This document shows, piece by piece, positions 7,478 to 14,995 of a DNA stretch of 64,000 bases. This DNA comes from Streptococcus suis (GTDB lineage: Bacteria > Bacillota > Bacilli > Lactobacillales > Streptococcaceae). The stretch spans positions 113,263 through 177,262 of the forward strand of contig NZ_POJD01000066.1 in the NCBI RefSeq assembly GCF_002960445.1. Direction: 5' to 3'. Below the pieces are notes generated by a model. It had not been told where the DNA came from. It did not search any database and saw nothing but the letters and a program-made list of their open reading frames with translations. Made by a program: the position numbers and the translations under genes. The stretch's first letter is position 1. The number at the start of each line of letters is the position of its first letter.

Positions 7478-10400
7478 ATGATTTCAAATTTTGATTTTTT
7501 GGCAATTGATATAGATACAGCCGAGCTTTTTAGAACCATAAATATGGCTGAAGAAAATTATACACATGGGGACTATGAAGGCACGCTGACTAAAGTGAGA
7601 AAAGTTGCTGAGAATACAGCGAGGTTGGTTGCCGATAGAGAATATTTAGATATTAGTGAGCGCGCCACCTTTAATGACGTACTAAGAGAGATAAGAGACT
7701 TTATTCCCAATAAAACAATCGTCGATCACTTTTATGATATCAAGGGAAGGGGGAATAATTCTGCCCATGTCCTTAATCCAGAAGATGCGACAAAAGAAAA
7801 TGCATTAAAATCACTAAAACAAGTCTTTGACATACTAGCTTGGGTCATGTTAACCTATATTGAACCGGATATTAAAGCCAGTGCAATTGGTCATTTTTTA
7901 GAACCGAGAGCACAAGAAATGTACACTACGGCTGAGCGGAAGTTTATCTATATTCAAACAGTGAACAATGAAAGTGGACTATTTAATGCCTTCGAAGGAA
8001 CTCAAAAAATTGGTGAGGGTAGCGTTTCTTCGGATGATATTGAGACAGATTGGTCGCCAAATAGTGACTTTTTACGTACTGTTGCCCCAAAACGTATTAA
8101 TCAATACATGAAAACATCTGGTCTACCTTACACGCTTGGTTGGGTAGAGCTTGCTTACAAAAAGGCGACCAAGTCCTGGTTTCATGATTATGATGTGCAT
8201 AATGTCTTGAAGCGTTCAGGGATTAAACAGGCTGAACAACTGGAAGGAACAGAGTGGTTCAAGACGGATTTAGAGACAGCTAAGGCTGCTATTAAAGCTG
8301 TTAAAGAAGGTAGAAATTATCTAAATATTACTGCCAAAGAATCATTTATTGAAGAACCAGTTATCACCCTTCGTCCAGAACAAGAGGCAGCGGTCGAGCA
8401 GACGCAAAAAGTCTTTAAGAAAAAAGACCGAATGCTCTGGAATGCTAAAATGCGTTTTGGCAAAACTCTGACGTCCTTGCAATTAGTCAAGAATGAGGCT
8501 TTTCAAAAAGTTCTCATCATGACTCATCGCCCTGTTGTGGCGCATTCTTGGTTTGATGATTTCAAGAAAATGAAGATGAGCGCCGATGGGTATGATTATG
8601 GCTCAGTCAATCAAGGAGAAACGCTTGAAAACCTGAAGCGAGGAGAAAAACCTTTTGTGTATTTTGCTTCAATCCAATTGCTTCGGTACAATGGCGGACA
8701 AACCAATCTGAAAGATTTTGCAGATGTGGATTGGGATTTGATTATCATTGATGAGGCGCACGAGGGAACGCAAACCGAGCTCAGTGACACCGTTATGAAA
8801 GAATTGGTCAAAGAGCATACAAAGATACTTGAATTATCAGGAACCCCCTTCAATCTTCTGGATCAATTTGACGAGGAGCAAGTTTATACTTGGGACTATG
8901 TCATGGAACAACAGGCTAAGAAGAAGTGGGAATTAGAACGTCCAAGTGAGCCAAATCCTTATGAAACTTTGCCAAAAGTATCAATGTACACTTTTGAAAT
9001 GAAGCATAAGGAACGTTTTTCTGATGAGAGTAAATCGTTCAACTTTAGGGAATTTTTCCGTGTGGCTGAGGATGGTAAACTTGTTTATAAGCAAGAGGTT
9101 CGCCAATTCTTAGATAATATCACACATCCAGATAGTTGTACGAACTACCCTTTTTCATCGAAGTCTTATCGTGAAGAGTTGCGTCATACGCTTTGGCTTA
9201 TGCCAGGTGTTAAGGAAGCTAATGCTTTTGAGGGCTTGCTTAAAGAACACCCTATTTTCGGGAAAGAATATAAAATTGTTAATGTTGTTCGAGGAGCAAG
9301 TAGTGATGATGGAATTGCTAACGATGCGGACATAGAGAAAGTTCGTTCTGCTATTGGTGAAGACCCTTCGCAGACAAAAACCATTACCTTGACTGTTCGT
9401 AAGCTGACAACAGGCGTCAATATCCCAGAGTGGACAGCTGTTCTCTTCTTGTCTAATACCAATAGTGCCATGAACTACCTACAAGCTGCCTTTCGTGCTC
9501 AGACGCCTTTTTCTCATGAGAAATTGGGAATGAAGACGAATTGTTATGTTTTTGATTTTGCCCCTGATAGAGCCTTGACTGTCATGGCGGAGAGTGCCCA
9601 GATTAACTCAGGTGTAGGGAAGAAAAATACGCAAGCACAAAAACAAGCTATGGCTCGTCTTCTAAACTTTATGCCAATCTTAGGCGCTTCAGACAATGGA
9701 ATGAAGACCTACGATGTGGATAGAATGCTGACACAGCTCAAGAAAGTTTATGCTGAAAAGGCAGTGCGGTCAGGTTTTGAAGACGACAGTCTATATAATG
9801 ACAATCTTTTAACTTTAACTGCTGATGATGCGAGCATGTTTACCAAACTCAATGCTATCGTTGGTAAGACACAGAGTCAAAAAACGCCTAAGAAAGTTGT
9901 AATCAATGAAAATGGATTGACAACTGAAGAGCATGAGCAAGCTGAAAAAGCTAAAAAGAAACCAAAAGCTAAACGAACAGCAGAAGATCTAGAGGTTATC
10001 GAAAAGCAAAAAGAAGCTAAGAAACAGCGGAAAAATATGATTTCTATTTTACGCGGGGTTTCTATCCGTATTCCAATGATGATTTACGGCATGGCGGTCG
10101 ATTTATCAAAAGATATTACCATTCAAGACTTTATCAAGCAGGTGGATGATGAATCGTGGAAAGAGTTCATGCCAAAAGGCTTCACCAAGGGAATGTTTAG
10201 TGAGATTACCAAGTATTATGATGCTGAGGTCTTTATCGAGGCTGGTCGTATCATCCGTCAGCGTGCGAAATCATTTGATGACCTGGACTTCATCGAGCGG
10301 GCGGAGCAGATTGCGGAGCTGTTTGGGACCTTTAAAAACCCTGATAAGGAAACGGTACTGACACCGTGGCGCGTGGTCAATCTACAAGTATCTAAGTCTG

Positions 10401-11836
10401 TCGGTGGTTTGAACTTCTATGATGATAACTTTGAGTCGGCGACAGATGGTGCGAGGTCAAATCTTCACTGGGTGTCTAATGAAGTGACTCCATCAATCTA
10501 TCAACGAGATACGAAAATCTTAGATATCAACTCAAAGACAGGTCTCTACCCTCTTCATAGTGCCATTAGCTTGTATTATCAAAGAGTGGCAGAAAATGAT
10601 GACAACCATTTTGAAGCTGACCAAGTCTATCAAGAGATTTTAGCGAATAATATCTACGCTATTGCCAAAACACCAATGGCAAAAACCATTACTGAACGTA
10701 CACTGACAGGCTATCGGAAGTACAAAACCAATGTGACTTATATAGAAAGCCTGACAGATACCCTAAAAACAGATAGTGAACAAGGTAAGAAACTAGTTGA
10801 GGAGGCATTTAACAAGGTGAAATTTGATGTAGTGATAGGAAATCCTCCGTATCAGGAAGAAACGAAAGGAACAAGTGATAATCCTATTTATCATAATTTT
10901 ATTGACTTATCTTATCAAATAGCAGAAAAGGTCTGCTTGATTACTCCTGCTCGCTTCCTATTTAATGCAGGAAAGACTCCAAAAGTATGGAATCAAAAAA
11001 TGCTGTCTGATGAACATCTTAAAGTGATTTACTTCTCTCAAAAGTCAGATGAAGTCTTTCCAAATACAGATATTAAGGGTGGTGTAGCGGTTACTTACCG
11101 AGATTCAAACGAAGTTTTCGGTGCGATTGAAACATTTACTCCATTTGATGAATTAAATGAAATGTATAGATTAGTTACCCATCATAAAGATTTTTCATCT
11201 TTAAGTGAATTGGTATATGCACCTGAAAGTTACAAACTGACAAGCCAATTACATGAAGAATTTCCACAATTGGAATCTCGATTGAGTAAGGGGCATAAAT
11301 TTGATGTCACAACAAATATTTTTGAGAAACTTCCTGAAATTTTCAAAGATATCAAGTCGGATTCAAATTATGTAGAAATAATTGGACGTCAAAATAATGA
11401 GCGAGTAAATAAGTTTGTGAGAGCCGATTATATAAAGGGACCTGATAATTTTGAGAAGTATAAAGTCTTTCTTCCGAAAGCAAACGGAAGTGGGGCGATA
11501 GGCGAGGTTCTATCGACCCCACTCGTGGGTACCCCACTCGTGGGTCACACACAGACGTTTTTATCTATTGGTTCATTTAATACTGAGTACGAAGCTCATT
11601 CATTATTGAAGTACATAAAAACCCCTTTTGCTAGAACGTTGTTAGGTATTTTAAAAATCACTCAAGATAACAAGAAATCAGTTTGGAAATATGTTCCAGT
11701 GCAAAATTTTACTAATAAATCTGATGTTCCATGGGATAAGTCAATTGATGAAATTCATGATTATCTGTGCAGTAAATATGATTACGAAGAAAGCCATCGA
11801 AAATTTATGGATTCTTATATCAGTAAAATGGATTAG
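7478..11836 (+). CDS. Restriction-modification-like fusion: DUF4145-like, GIY-YIG-like nuclease, SF2 helicase, Eco57I-type methylase
   Basis: A 1452-aa multidomain protein. Residues about 20-135 resemble the DUF4145/HsdR N-terminal helical domain. Residues about 156-270 look like a GIY-YIG nuclease of the T5orf172 type (FIYIQ at 156, KIG at 177, later GTEWF). The helicase has WNAKMRFGKT (321-330, Walker A), DEAH (425-428), LSGTPFN and FRAQTPF. A methylase part follows: motif X-like TPWRVVN (962), a divergent motif I LDINSKTGLYP (1015) and NPPYQ (1122), then a target-recognition-like region with STPLVG. This is like type I, ISP and IIG enzymes but with a different domain order. DNA cleavage and methylation are inferred from motifs. 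Stop at 11834-11836. Confidence 0.85.
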   Translation: MISNFDFLAIDIDTAELFRTINMAEENYTHGDYEGTLTKVRKVAENTARLVADREYLDISERATFNDVLREIRDFIPNKTIVDHFYDIKGRGNNSAHVLNPEDATKENALKSLKQVFDILAWVMLTYIEPDIKASAIGHFLEPRAQEMYTTAERKFIYIQTVNNESGLFNAFEGTQKIGEGSVSSDDIETDWSPNSDFLRTVAPKRINQYMKTSGLPYTLGWVELAYKKATKSWFHDYDVHNVLKRSGIKQAEQLEGTEWFKTDLETAKAAIKAVKEGRNYLNITAKESFIEEPVITLRPEQEAAVEQTQKVFKKKDRMLWNAKMRFGKTLTSLQLVKNEAFQKVLIMTHRPVVAHSWFDDFKKMKMSADGYDYGSVNQGETLENLKRGEKPFVYFASIQLLRYNGGQTNLKDFADVDWDLIIIDEAHEGTQTELSDTVMKELVKEHTKILELSGTPFNLLDQFDEEQVYTWDYVMEQQAKKKWELERPSEPNPYETLPKVSMYTFEMKHKERFSDESKSFNFREFFRVAEDGKLVYKQEVRQFLDNITHPDSCTNYPFSSKSYREELRHTLWLMPGVKEANAFEGLLKEHPIFGKEYKIVNVVRGASSDDGIANDADIEKVRSAIGEDPSQTKTITLTVRKLTTGVNIPEWTAVLFLSNTNSAMNYLQAAFRAQTPFSHEKLGMKTNCYVFDFAPDRALTVMAESAQINSGVGKKNTQAQKQAMARLLNFMPILGASDNGMKTYDVDRMLTQLKKVYAEKAVRSGFEDDSLYNDNLLTLTADDASMFTKLNAIVGKTQSQKTPKKVVINENGLTTEEHEQAEKAKKKPKAKRTAEDLEVIEKQKEAKKQRKNMISILRGVSIRIPMMIYGMAVDLSKDITIQDFIKQVDDESWKEFMPKGFTKGMFSEITKYYDAEVFIEAGRIIRQRAKSFDDLDFIERAEQIAELFGTFKNPDKETVLTPWRVVNLQVSKSVGGLNFYDDNFESATDGARSNLHWVSNEVTPSIYQRDTKILDINSKTGLYPLHSAISLYYQRVAENDDNHFEADQVYQEILANNIYAIAKTPMAKTITERTLTGYRKYKTNVTYIESLTDTLKTDSEQGKKLVEEAFNKVKFDVVIGNPPYQEETKGTSDNPIYHNFIDLSYQIAEKVCLITPARFLFNAGKTPKVWNQKMLSDEHLKVIYFSQKSDEVFPNTDIKGGVAVTYRDSNEVFGAIETFTPFDELNEMYRLVTHHKDFSSLSELVYAPESYKLTSQLHEEFPQLESRLSKGHKFDVTTNIFEKLPEIFKDIKSDSNYVEIIGRQNNERVNKFVRADYIKGPDNFEKYKVFLPKANGSGAIGEVLSTPLVGTPLVGHTQTFLSIGSFNTEYEAHSLLKYIKTPFARTLLGILKITQDNKKSVWKYVPVQNFTNKSDVPWDKSIDEIHDYLCSKYDYEESHRKFMDSYISKMD
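11511..11545 (+). repeat. In-frame tandem repeat in the target-recognition region
   Basis: Two perfect 15-bp copies (ACCCCACTCGTGGGT, about 11516-11545) encode TPLVG TPLVG. Each copy also contains the dyad CCCAC/GTGGG. Related methylases have a single STP(L/I)VG block here. Confidence 0.8.
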
Positions 11837-11967
11837 AAATTGCGTCTAACTCGGACATTGATTGGTCACAATCAATAGCTGAGTTAGACGCACAACTCTA
11901 TCGAAAATATGGACTTTCGGATGATGAGATTGGATTTTTTGAAAGTAAAGTGAAGGAGATGGGGTAA
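11827..11967 (+). pseudogene. Orphan second C-terminus of a methylase, with a large inverted repeat
   Basis: In a frame different from the upstream gene, codons 11845-11964 read SNSDIDWSQSIAELDAQLYR and then KYGLSDDEIGFFESKVKEMG, ending in TAA at 11965. This is the usual C-terminal tail of Eco57I-type methylases and parallels the tail of the upstream protein (SDVPWDKSIDEIHDYL). There is no start codon. It looks like the leftover end of an allele replaced by recombination. The same stretch holds a 12-bp perfect inverted repeat (11841-11852 with 11881-11892) enclosing a second 7-bp one (11857-11863 with 11870-11876). Confidence 0.65.
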
Positions 11968-11969
11968 GA

Positions 11970-12332
11970 ATGGAAATCTTAACAGCGTTTATTACATCGG
12001 GTATTGTTGGAACGCTTGTAGCAGAATATTATCAACGAAAAATGTTAGTGAAGATAACAAAGCGCAATTTTGTGATTGAATTATTTAGTTTACGCCATAC
12101 GCTAAATCAGGGGTATAATGGGGATTATTCCGAAATAAATAAAGCTTTAGGAAAAATTCCAATTATCTTTTCTGATAACAAAGACGTTCTATCTTGTTAT
12201 GATGAAATACTGACTGGTGCAGATAATAAAAAATTTCTACGCCTGTTAAAAGCGATGTGTAAAGATAAAAATGTCAAAATAAATATTTCTGACTGGGACG
12301 ATGAAATGCTGATGAGGACTCTCTTTGTTTAA
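11970..12332 (+). CDS. Small membrane-anchored protein of unknown function (DUF6680-like)
   Basis: A 120-aa protein starting two bases after the methylase remnant stop, with GGAG upstream. A hydrophobic N-terminus (MEILTAFITSGIVGTLVAEY) suggests one membrane segment with the rest in the cytoplasm. The remainder is helical and charged, with LNQGYNGDYSEINKALGKIPIIF, which recalls DUF6680 proteins; this match is from memory and weak. It lies between an R-M-like operon and an Abi gene, so a role in the defence cluster is plausible but not shown. Confidence 0.5.
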   Translation: MEILTAFITSGIVGTLVAEYYQRKMLVKITKRNFVIELFSLRHTLNQGYNGDYSEINKALGKIPIIFSDNKDVLSCYDEILTGADNKKFLRLLKAMCKDKNVKINISDWDDEMLMRTLFV

Positions 12333-12391
12333 TATTTTGAGATACTCAGGAGCGGTATTAATTATTAAAAATTAGAAATACAGGAGGAACC

Positions 12392-13354
12392 GTGGAAAAA
12401 GGAAAATCAACCAATGCATTGATGAAGCATATTAGAACGATGCATGGAATAGATATAGGTGGTTCTAATCATAAGAAAATGTTGTTGCGAATGGGCTATT
12501 ATCATGGATATAAGGGCTATCGTTTTTATCAAGAAAGAAGGAATTTATTCTCCTTTAGCCATTTTGATGAAATTATTGCTGTTTATAACTTTGATACTGC
12601 TCTCAAAGATTTATTATTTTCACCCTTAGTATCTATTGAAACCTCCATTAAAAATTATATTTTAGATGAGTTGGTCAGTGAGTCAAATCCAACATTTGAA
12701 AGTATCTACAGCGAAAAGTTAACAGACTACCATCGTTTTAGTGGTTCAGATAAAACGATGATGTTGAATAATCGGTTAAACCTTCAAAAAAATATTCACA
12801 GTAGCGTCCATATGAATTATGGTAAGAATAAAATGGTAACACATAAAATTAATTCAGGGGAACCTATACCGCTATGGGTAATGTTTGAGATTGTTTCACT
12901 TGGTAAGCTGGGCGATTTTGTAAAACAAATGCATAAAGAGGATCGAAAAGAAGTGCTCACTAATCTTGGAATATATGACCATATGGATACGAATGCAGAT
13001 CATTTAACGAATCATATCTTTATTTTGAATGAATTAAGAAATGGTATTGCACATAATCATATTATTTTTGATACTCGCTTTAAGAATCGCAGGATAAATA
13101 ATACTTTATTAAATGATTTGAGGATTAAATTTGGTATTACCAATATATCATTTAAATCTATAGTCGATTATTTATCTCTTATCATCATGTATCTAAAAGC
13201 TTTTGGTTATTCAAAGACGGAACTAAAAAGATTAACAAGAGAATTTAAACGAATTATCATCGATTTGAAGAATGTAATTCCAACTAGTGAATTTAATAGA
13301 ATTCTTGGGACGGATGCTTTTAATAAACTGAAAAAAATCGATGATTACATTTAA
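12392..13354 (+). CDS. Abi family (Abi_2; AbiD/AbiF-like) abortive infection protein with a HEPN motif
   Basis: A 320-aa protein starting at GTG with AGGAGG seven bases upstream. The N-terminal part has GYYHGYKGYRFYQ and FSFSHFDEIIAVYNFDTAL, typical of the Abi_2 family. Near residue 216 the sequence LNELRNGIAHNH provides the R-x4-H motif of HEPN ribonucleases. Family members in lactococci abort phage infection; many HEPN proteins cut RNA. It forms the last complete gene of the defence cargo of element 1. Function here is inferred from family and context. Confidence 0.85.
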   Translation: MEKGKSTNALMKHIRTMHGIDIGGSNHKKMLLRMGYYHGYKGYRFYQERRNLFSFSHFDEIIAVYNFDTALKDLLFSPLVSIETSIKNYILDELVSESNPTFESIYSEKLTDYHRFSGSDKTMMLNNRLNLQKNIHSSVHMNYGKNKMVTHKINSGEPIPLWVMFEIVSLGKLGDFVKQMHKEDRKEVLTNLGIYDHMDTNADHLTNHIFILNELRNGIAHNHIIFDTRFKNRRINNTLLNDLRIKFGITNISFKSIVDYLSLIIMYLKAFGYSKTELKRLTREFKRIIIDLKNVIPTSEFNRILGTDAFNKLKKIDDYI

Positions 13355-13372
13355 AGAAGTAAGGATAAATAG

Positions 13373-13485
13373 TTGACGAAAAAATTTTCAAATGGTAAAA
13401 TAGTAACATCGATAGCGGTGTAGATTGCTAGAGACTACACCTAGTGGCTTCTGAATTCATTTCGGGAGCCATTTTATTTTGCTAT
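13373..13485 (+). ncRNA. Candidate small RNA or attenuator: promoter plus two hairpins
   Basis: A strong promoter (TTGACG 13373-13378, 17-bp spacer, TAAAAT 13396-13401) is followed by a perfect hairpin GGTGTAG/CTACACC (about 13418-13442) and a second stem TGGCT/AGCCA (about 13445-13472) ending in TTTTATTTT. The second resembles a terminator. The predicted transcript would be about 75 nt and stop before the next gene at 13507. It could be a free sRNA or a leader controlling that gene. Confidence 0.4.
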
Positions 13486-13506
13486 CATCACGTAAGGGTT
13501 CGTGAG

Positions 13507-13881
13507 ATGAATAAAGGTGTTAAACGTATCTACTCGGAAATGGAATCAGCCTTTCTCCATGAACCAAAATACTCAGAACCTGGAAACAAGGTTGTTCTGA
13601 CGCTTGAAAATAATATTGTCAGCCGACACCTACGAACCAGAGACAGTTTAGAGAAACAGTTTACTGATTTTGGCGACCTTAATGCGGATGAGCAACTGAT
13701 TGTCCACTATATGTATAATTCAGGCGAGAGAATGACAACGGCAAAAGCCATTGAGCTTACAGGTAGGAGTCGATCATTTGTTGTTAAATTACTTCATAAT
13801 CTTCGTGACCTAGAAATCATTACTTGGTTTGGTTCGAGTAAGAATGACCGCAATCAATATTATCTTTTGGTTGATAAGTGA
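13507..13881 (+). pseudogene. C-terminal fragment of an AlbA_2/HATPase_c_4-type ATP-binding transcriptional regulator
   Basis: 124 codons from the ATG at 13507 encode NKGVKRIYSEMESAFL, EPGNKVVLTLENN and a winged-helix segment (ERMTTAKAIELTGRSRSFVV). This is the tail of the much larger RecG-like/AlbA_2 regulator family; the N-terminal AlbA and ATPase parts are missing. An in-frame GTG at 13444 lies inside the second hairpin of the preceding structure and is an unlikely start. A weak AAGGG lies upstream of 13507. It may still make a small DNA-binding protein, but truncation is the simpler reading. Confidence 0.6.
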
Positions 13882-13910
13882 TTGCAGTCAGGGTACTATT
13901 AGTAATAAGA

Positions 13911-14016
13911 ATACAGTAGAATACAGTAGAATACAGTAGAATACAGTAGAATACAGTAGAATACAGTAGAATACAGTAGAATACAGTAGAATACAGTAGA
14001 ATACAGTAGAATACAG
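13911..14016 (+). repeat. 10-bp tandem repeat, ten full copies
   Basis: The unit ATACAGTAGA is repeated without a mismatch ten times (13911-14010), followed by ATACAG. The period is about one helical turn. No flanking cas or rep gene is present. Confidence 0.95.
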
Positions 14017-14019
14017 AAA

Positions 14020-14060
14020 AAGCGGTTATCAACAATCAGGTCGATAACCACTTTTTTTCA
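14020..14060 (+). terminator. Intrinsic terminator after the 10-bp repeat
   Basis: GCGGTTATC (about 14022-14030) pairs with GATAACCAC (about 14043-14051, one mismatch), followed by seven T. Confidence 0.75.
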
Positions 14061-14119
14061 TTTTAGGCTTTATTTCAAGAATCGGCTGTGAATCTGTCAA
14101 ATATACTTAGTTAGAAAAA

Positions 14120-14281
14120 TCATTTATCCACCAATTCTTTCAATAGTTCATTATATTGGTTCATAGCATTTTCTAATTTTTTGTCAAAGTCAACAGTTGG
14201 CTCAGCTTTGAGAATACTAGTTTCTACATTAGGTTCCTCTTTGCAAACTTTTGTAGTACTGATACTCAGTGGAGCATTCAT
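14120..14281 (-). CDS. Small protein of unknown function, 53 aa
   Basis: A short open frame on the minus strand, starting at the ATG at 14281 with a strong TTAGGAGG ten bases upstream. It encodes MNAPLSISTTKVCKEEPN and a C-terminal amphipathic segment (KKLENAMNQYNELLKELVDK) that could form a short coiled coil. It points away from the right end of element 1 and has no recognised relatives. Support comes from the ribosome binding site and clean frame only. Confidence 0.45.
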   Translation of the reverse strand: MNAPLSISTTKVCKEEPNVETSILKAEPTVDFDKKLENAMNQYNELLKELVDK

Positions 14282-14542
14282 TAGCTACGCCTCCTAATTT
14301 TGTAACTATATTATACATGGTATGCGTGAAAATTAAAAGTGAATATTTTTAGTTGATGTATTTTCTAGAATCAAGAATAAGGTAAACTTTTATATTTTCT
14401 GGTCCGATTTTGATTATTTTGATTGAAAATTTACCTTATTTTGATGAAATTAGTTGAAATTGGATGAAATTTTAAGTTTTGAAAACCCGTGAAAACGTTG
14501 ATATTAAAAGCTTTTGAAATTGGTTGAAACAAAAGATGCCCC
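14282..14542. other. Right-end non-coding region of element 1 with arm-type sites
   Basis: No gene seen in these 261 bp. It is AT-rich and holds TTTACCTTATT at 14430-14440 and its inverse at 14376-14386, matching the two copies at the left end. The 17-mer from 14426 to 14442 is identical to 5101-5117. Several GTTGAAA/GATGAAA motifs follow towards the att site. Confidence 0.6.
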
Positions 14543-14592
14543 AACCAGGTCTTAAGAAAGCACGTAAAGCTAGCCAGTTCTCAAAACGTTAA
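14543..14592 (+). repeat. attR of element 1 / attL of element 2: copy of the rpsI 3' end
   Basis: These 50 bp encode the last 15 codons of S9 with stop ([15 protein letters not shown]) in an otherwise non-coding place. It differs from the rpsI end at four clustered positions, all synonymous. The distal 15 bp (14578-14592) are identical in all three att copies. Confidence 0.9.
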
Positions 14593-14629
14593 TCAAAACC
14601 TTATTATACCAACGATTATGGCACTTTTT

Positions 14630-14650
14630 TGGTGCCAGTTGGTGTTAATT
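14630..14650 (+). repeat. Arm-type sites, left end of element 2
   Basis: TGGTGCCAGT followed by TGGTGTTAATT, overlapping the stop codon of the truncated integrase. TGGTGTTAATT recurs exactly at the far end of the element (26164-26174), followed by TGGTGTCAATT. Confidence 0.6.
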
Positions 14651-14995
14651 ATAATGATAAGTCGTTTAAGAGACTTAAAGCATCGGCATCTTGCTGGTGC
14701 TTTTTTTCTGGCATCAATTCTAGATAATACTGTTGTGTTGTTAAGATAGAGTTATGACCTAGACGACGAGAAATATAGTCTAGGCTAATATCTTTTGAAA
14801 AGAGAAATGAGGCATGCGTGTCACGAAGTCCATGAAATGTCGTTTTTGTTAATCCCAGCTGTTTTAACAGCTTTTGAAGTTGACTAGCTTGCTTGAATCC
14901 ATTCCAATCAAAGATATAGCCTTCTTTTGTTTGTGCAAGTTTTGTCACAGCTTGATAAACATCTTCGTTGATGGAAATATCACGCTTAGAATAAA
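14649..14995 (-). pseudogene. C-terminal fragment of the element 2 integrase
   Basis: An open frame encodes about 115 residues ending ADALSLLNDLSL. It contains TTFHGLRDTHASFLF (His-x-x-Arg box) and RRLGHNSILTTQQYYLE (second His and nucleophilic Tyr), so it is the last third of a Tn916-like integrase. The frame can be read back (SKRDISINEDVYQ) to about 14995, where it meets the end of an unrelated recombinase gene. The N-terminal arm- and core-binding domains are gone, so it cannot excise the element. Its position at the very end of element 2 is that of the original integrase. Confidence 0.85.

Noticed and set aside
13444..13506. GTG start extending the truncated regulator upstream
   Set aside because: The stretch lies in a predicted hairpin and its translation has no likeness to the regulator family.
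13911..14016. 10-bp repeats as a CRISPR array or plasmid iterons
   Set aside because: There are no spacers, no cas genes and no rep gene; the units are directly adjacent.
13820..14035. Open frame on the minus strand encoding a repetitive FYCILLYSTV protein
   Set aside because: It is produced only by the 10-bp tandem repeat read in three frames; there is no ribosome binding site and it overlaps a terminator.
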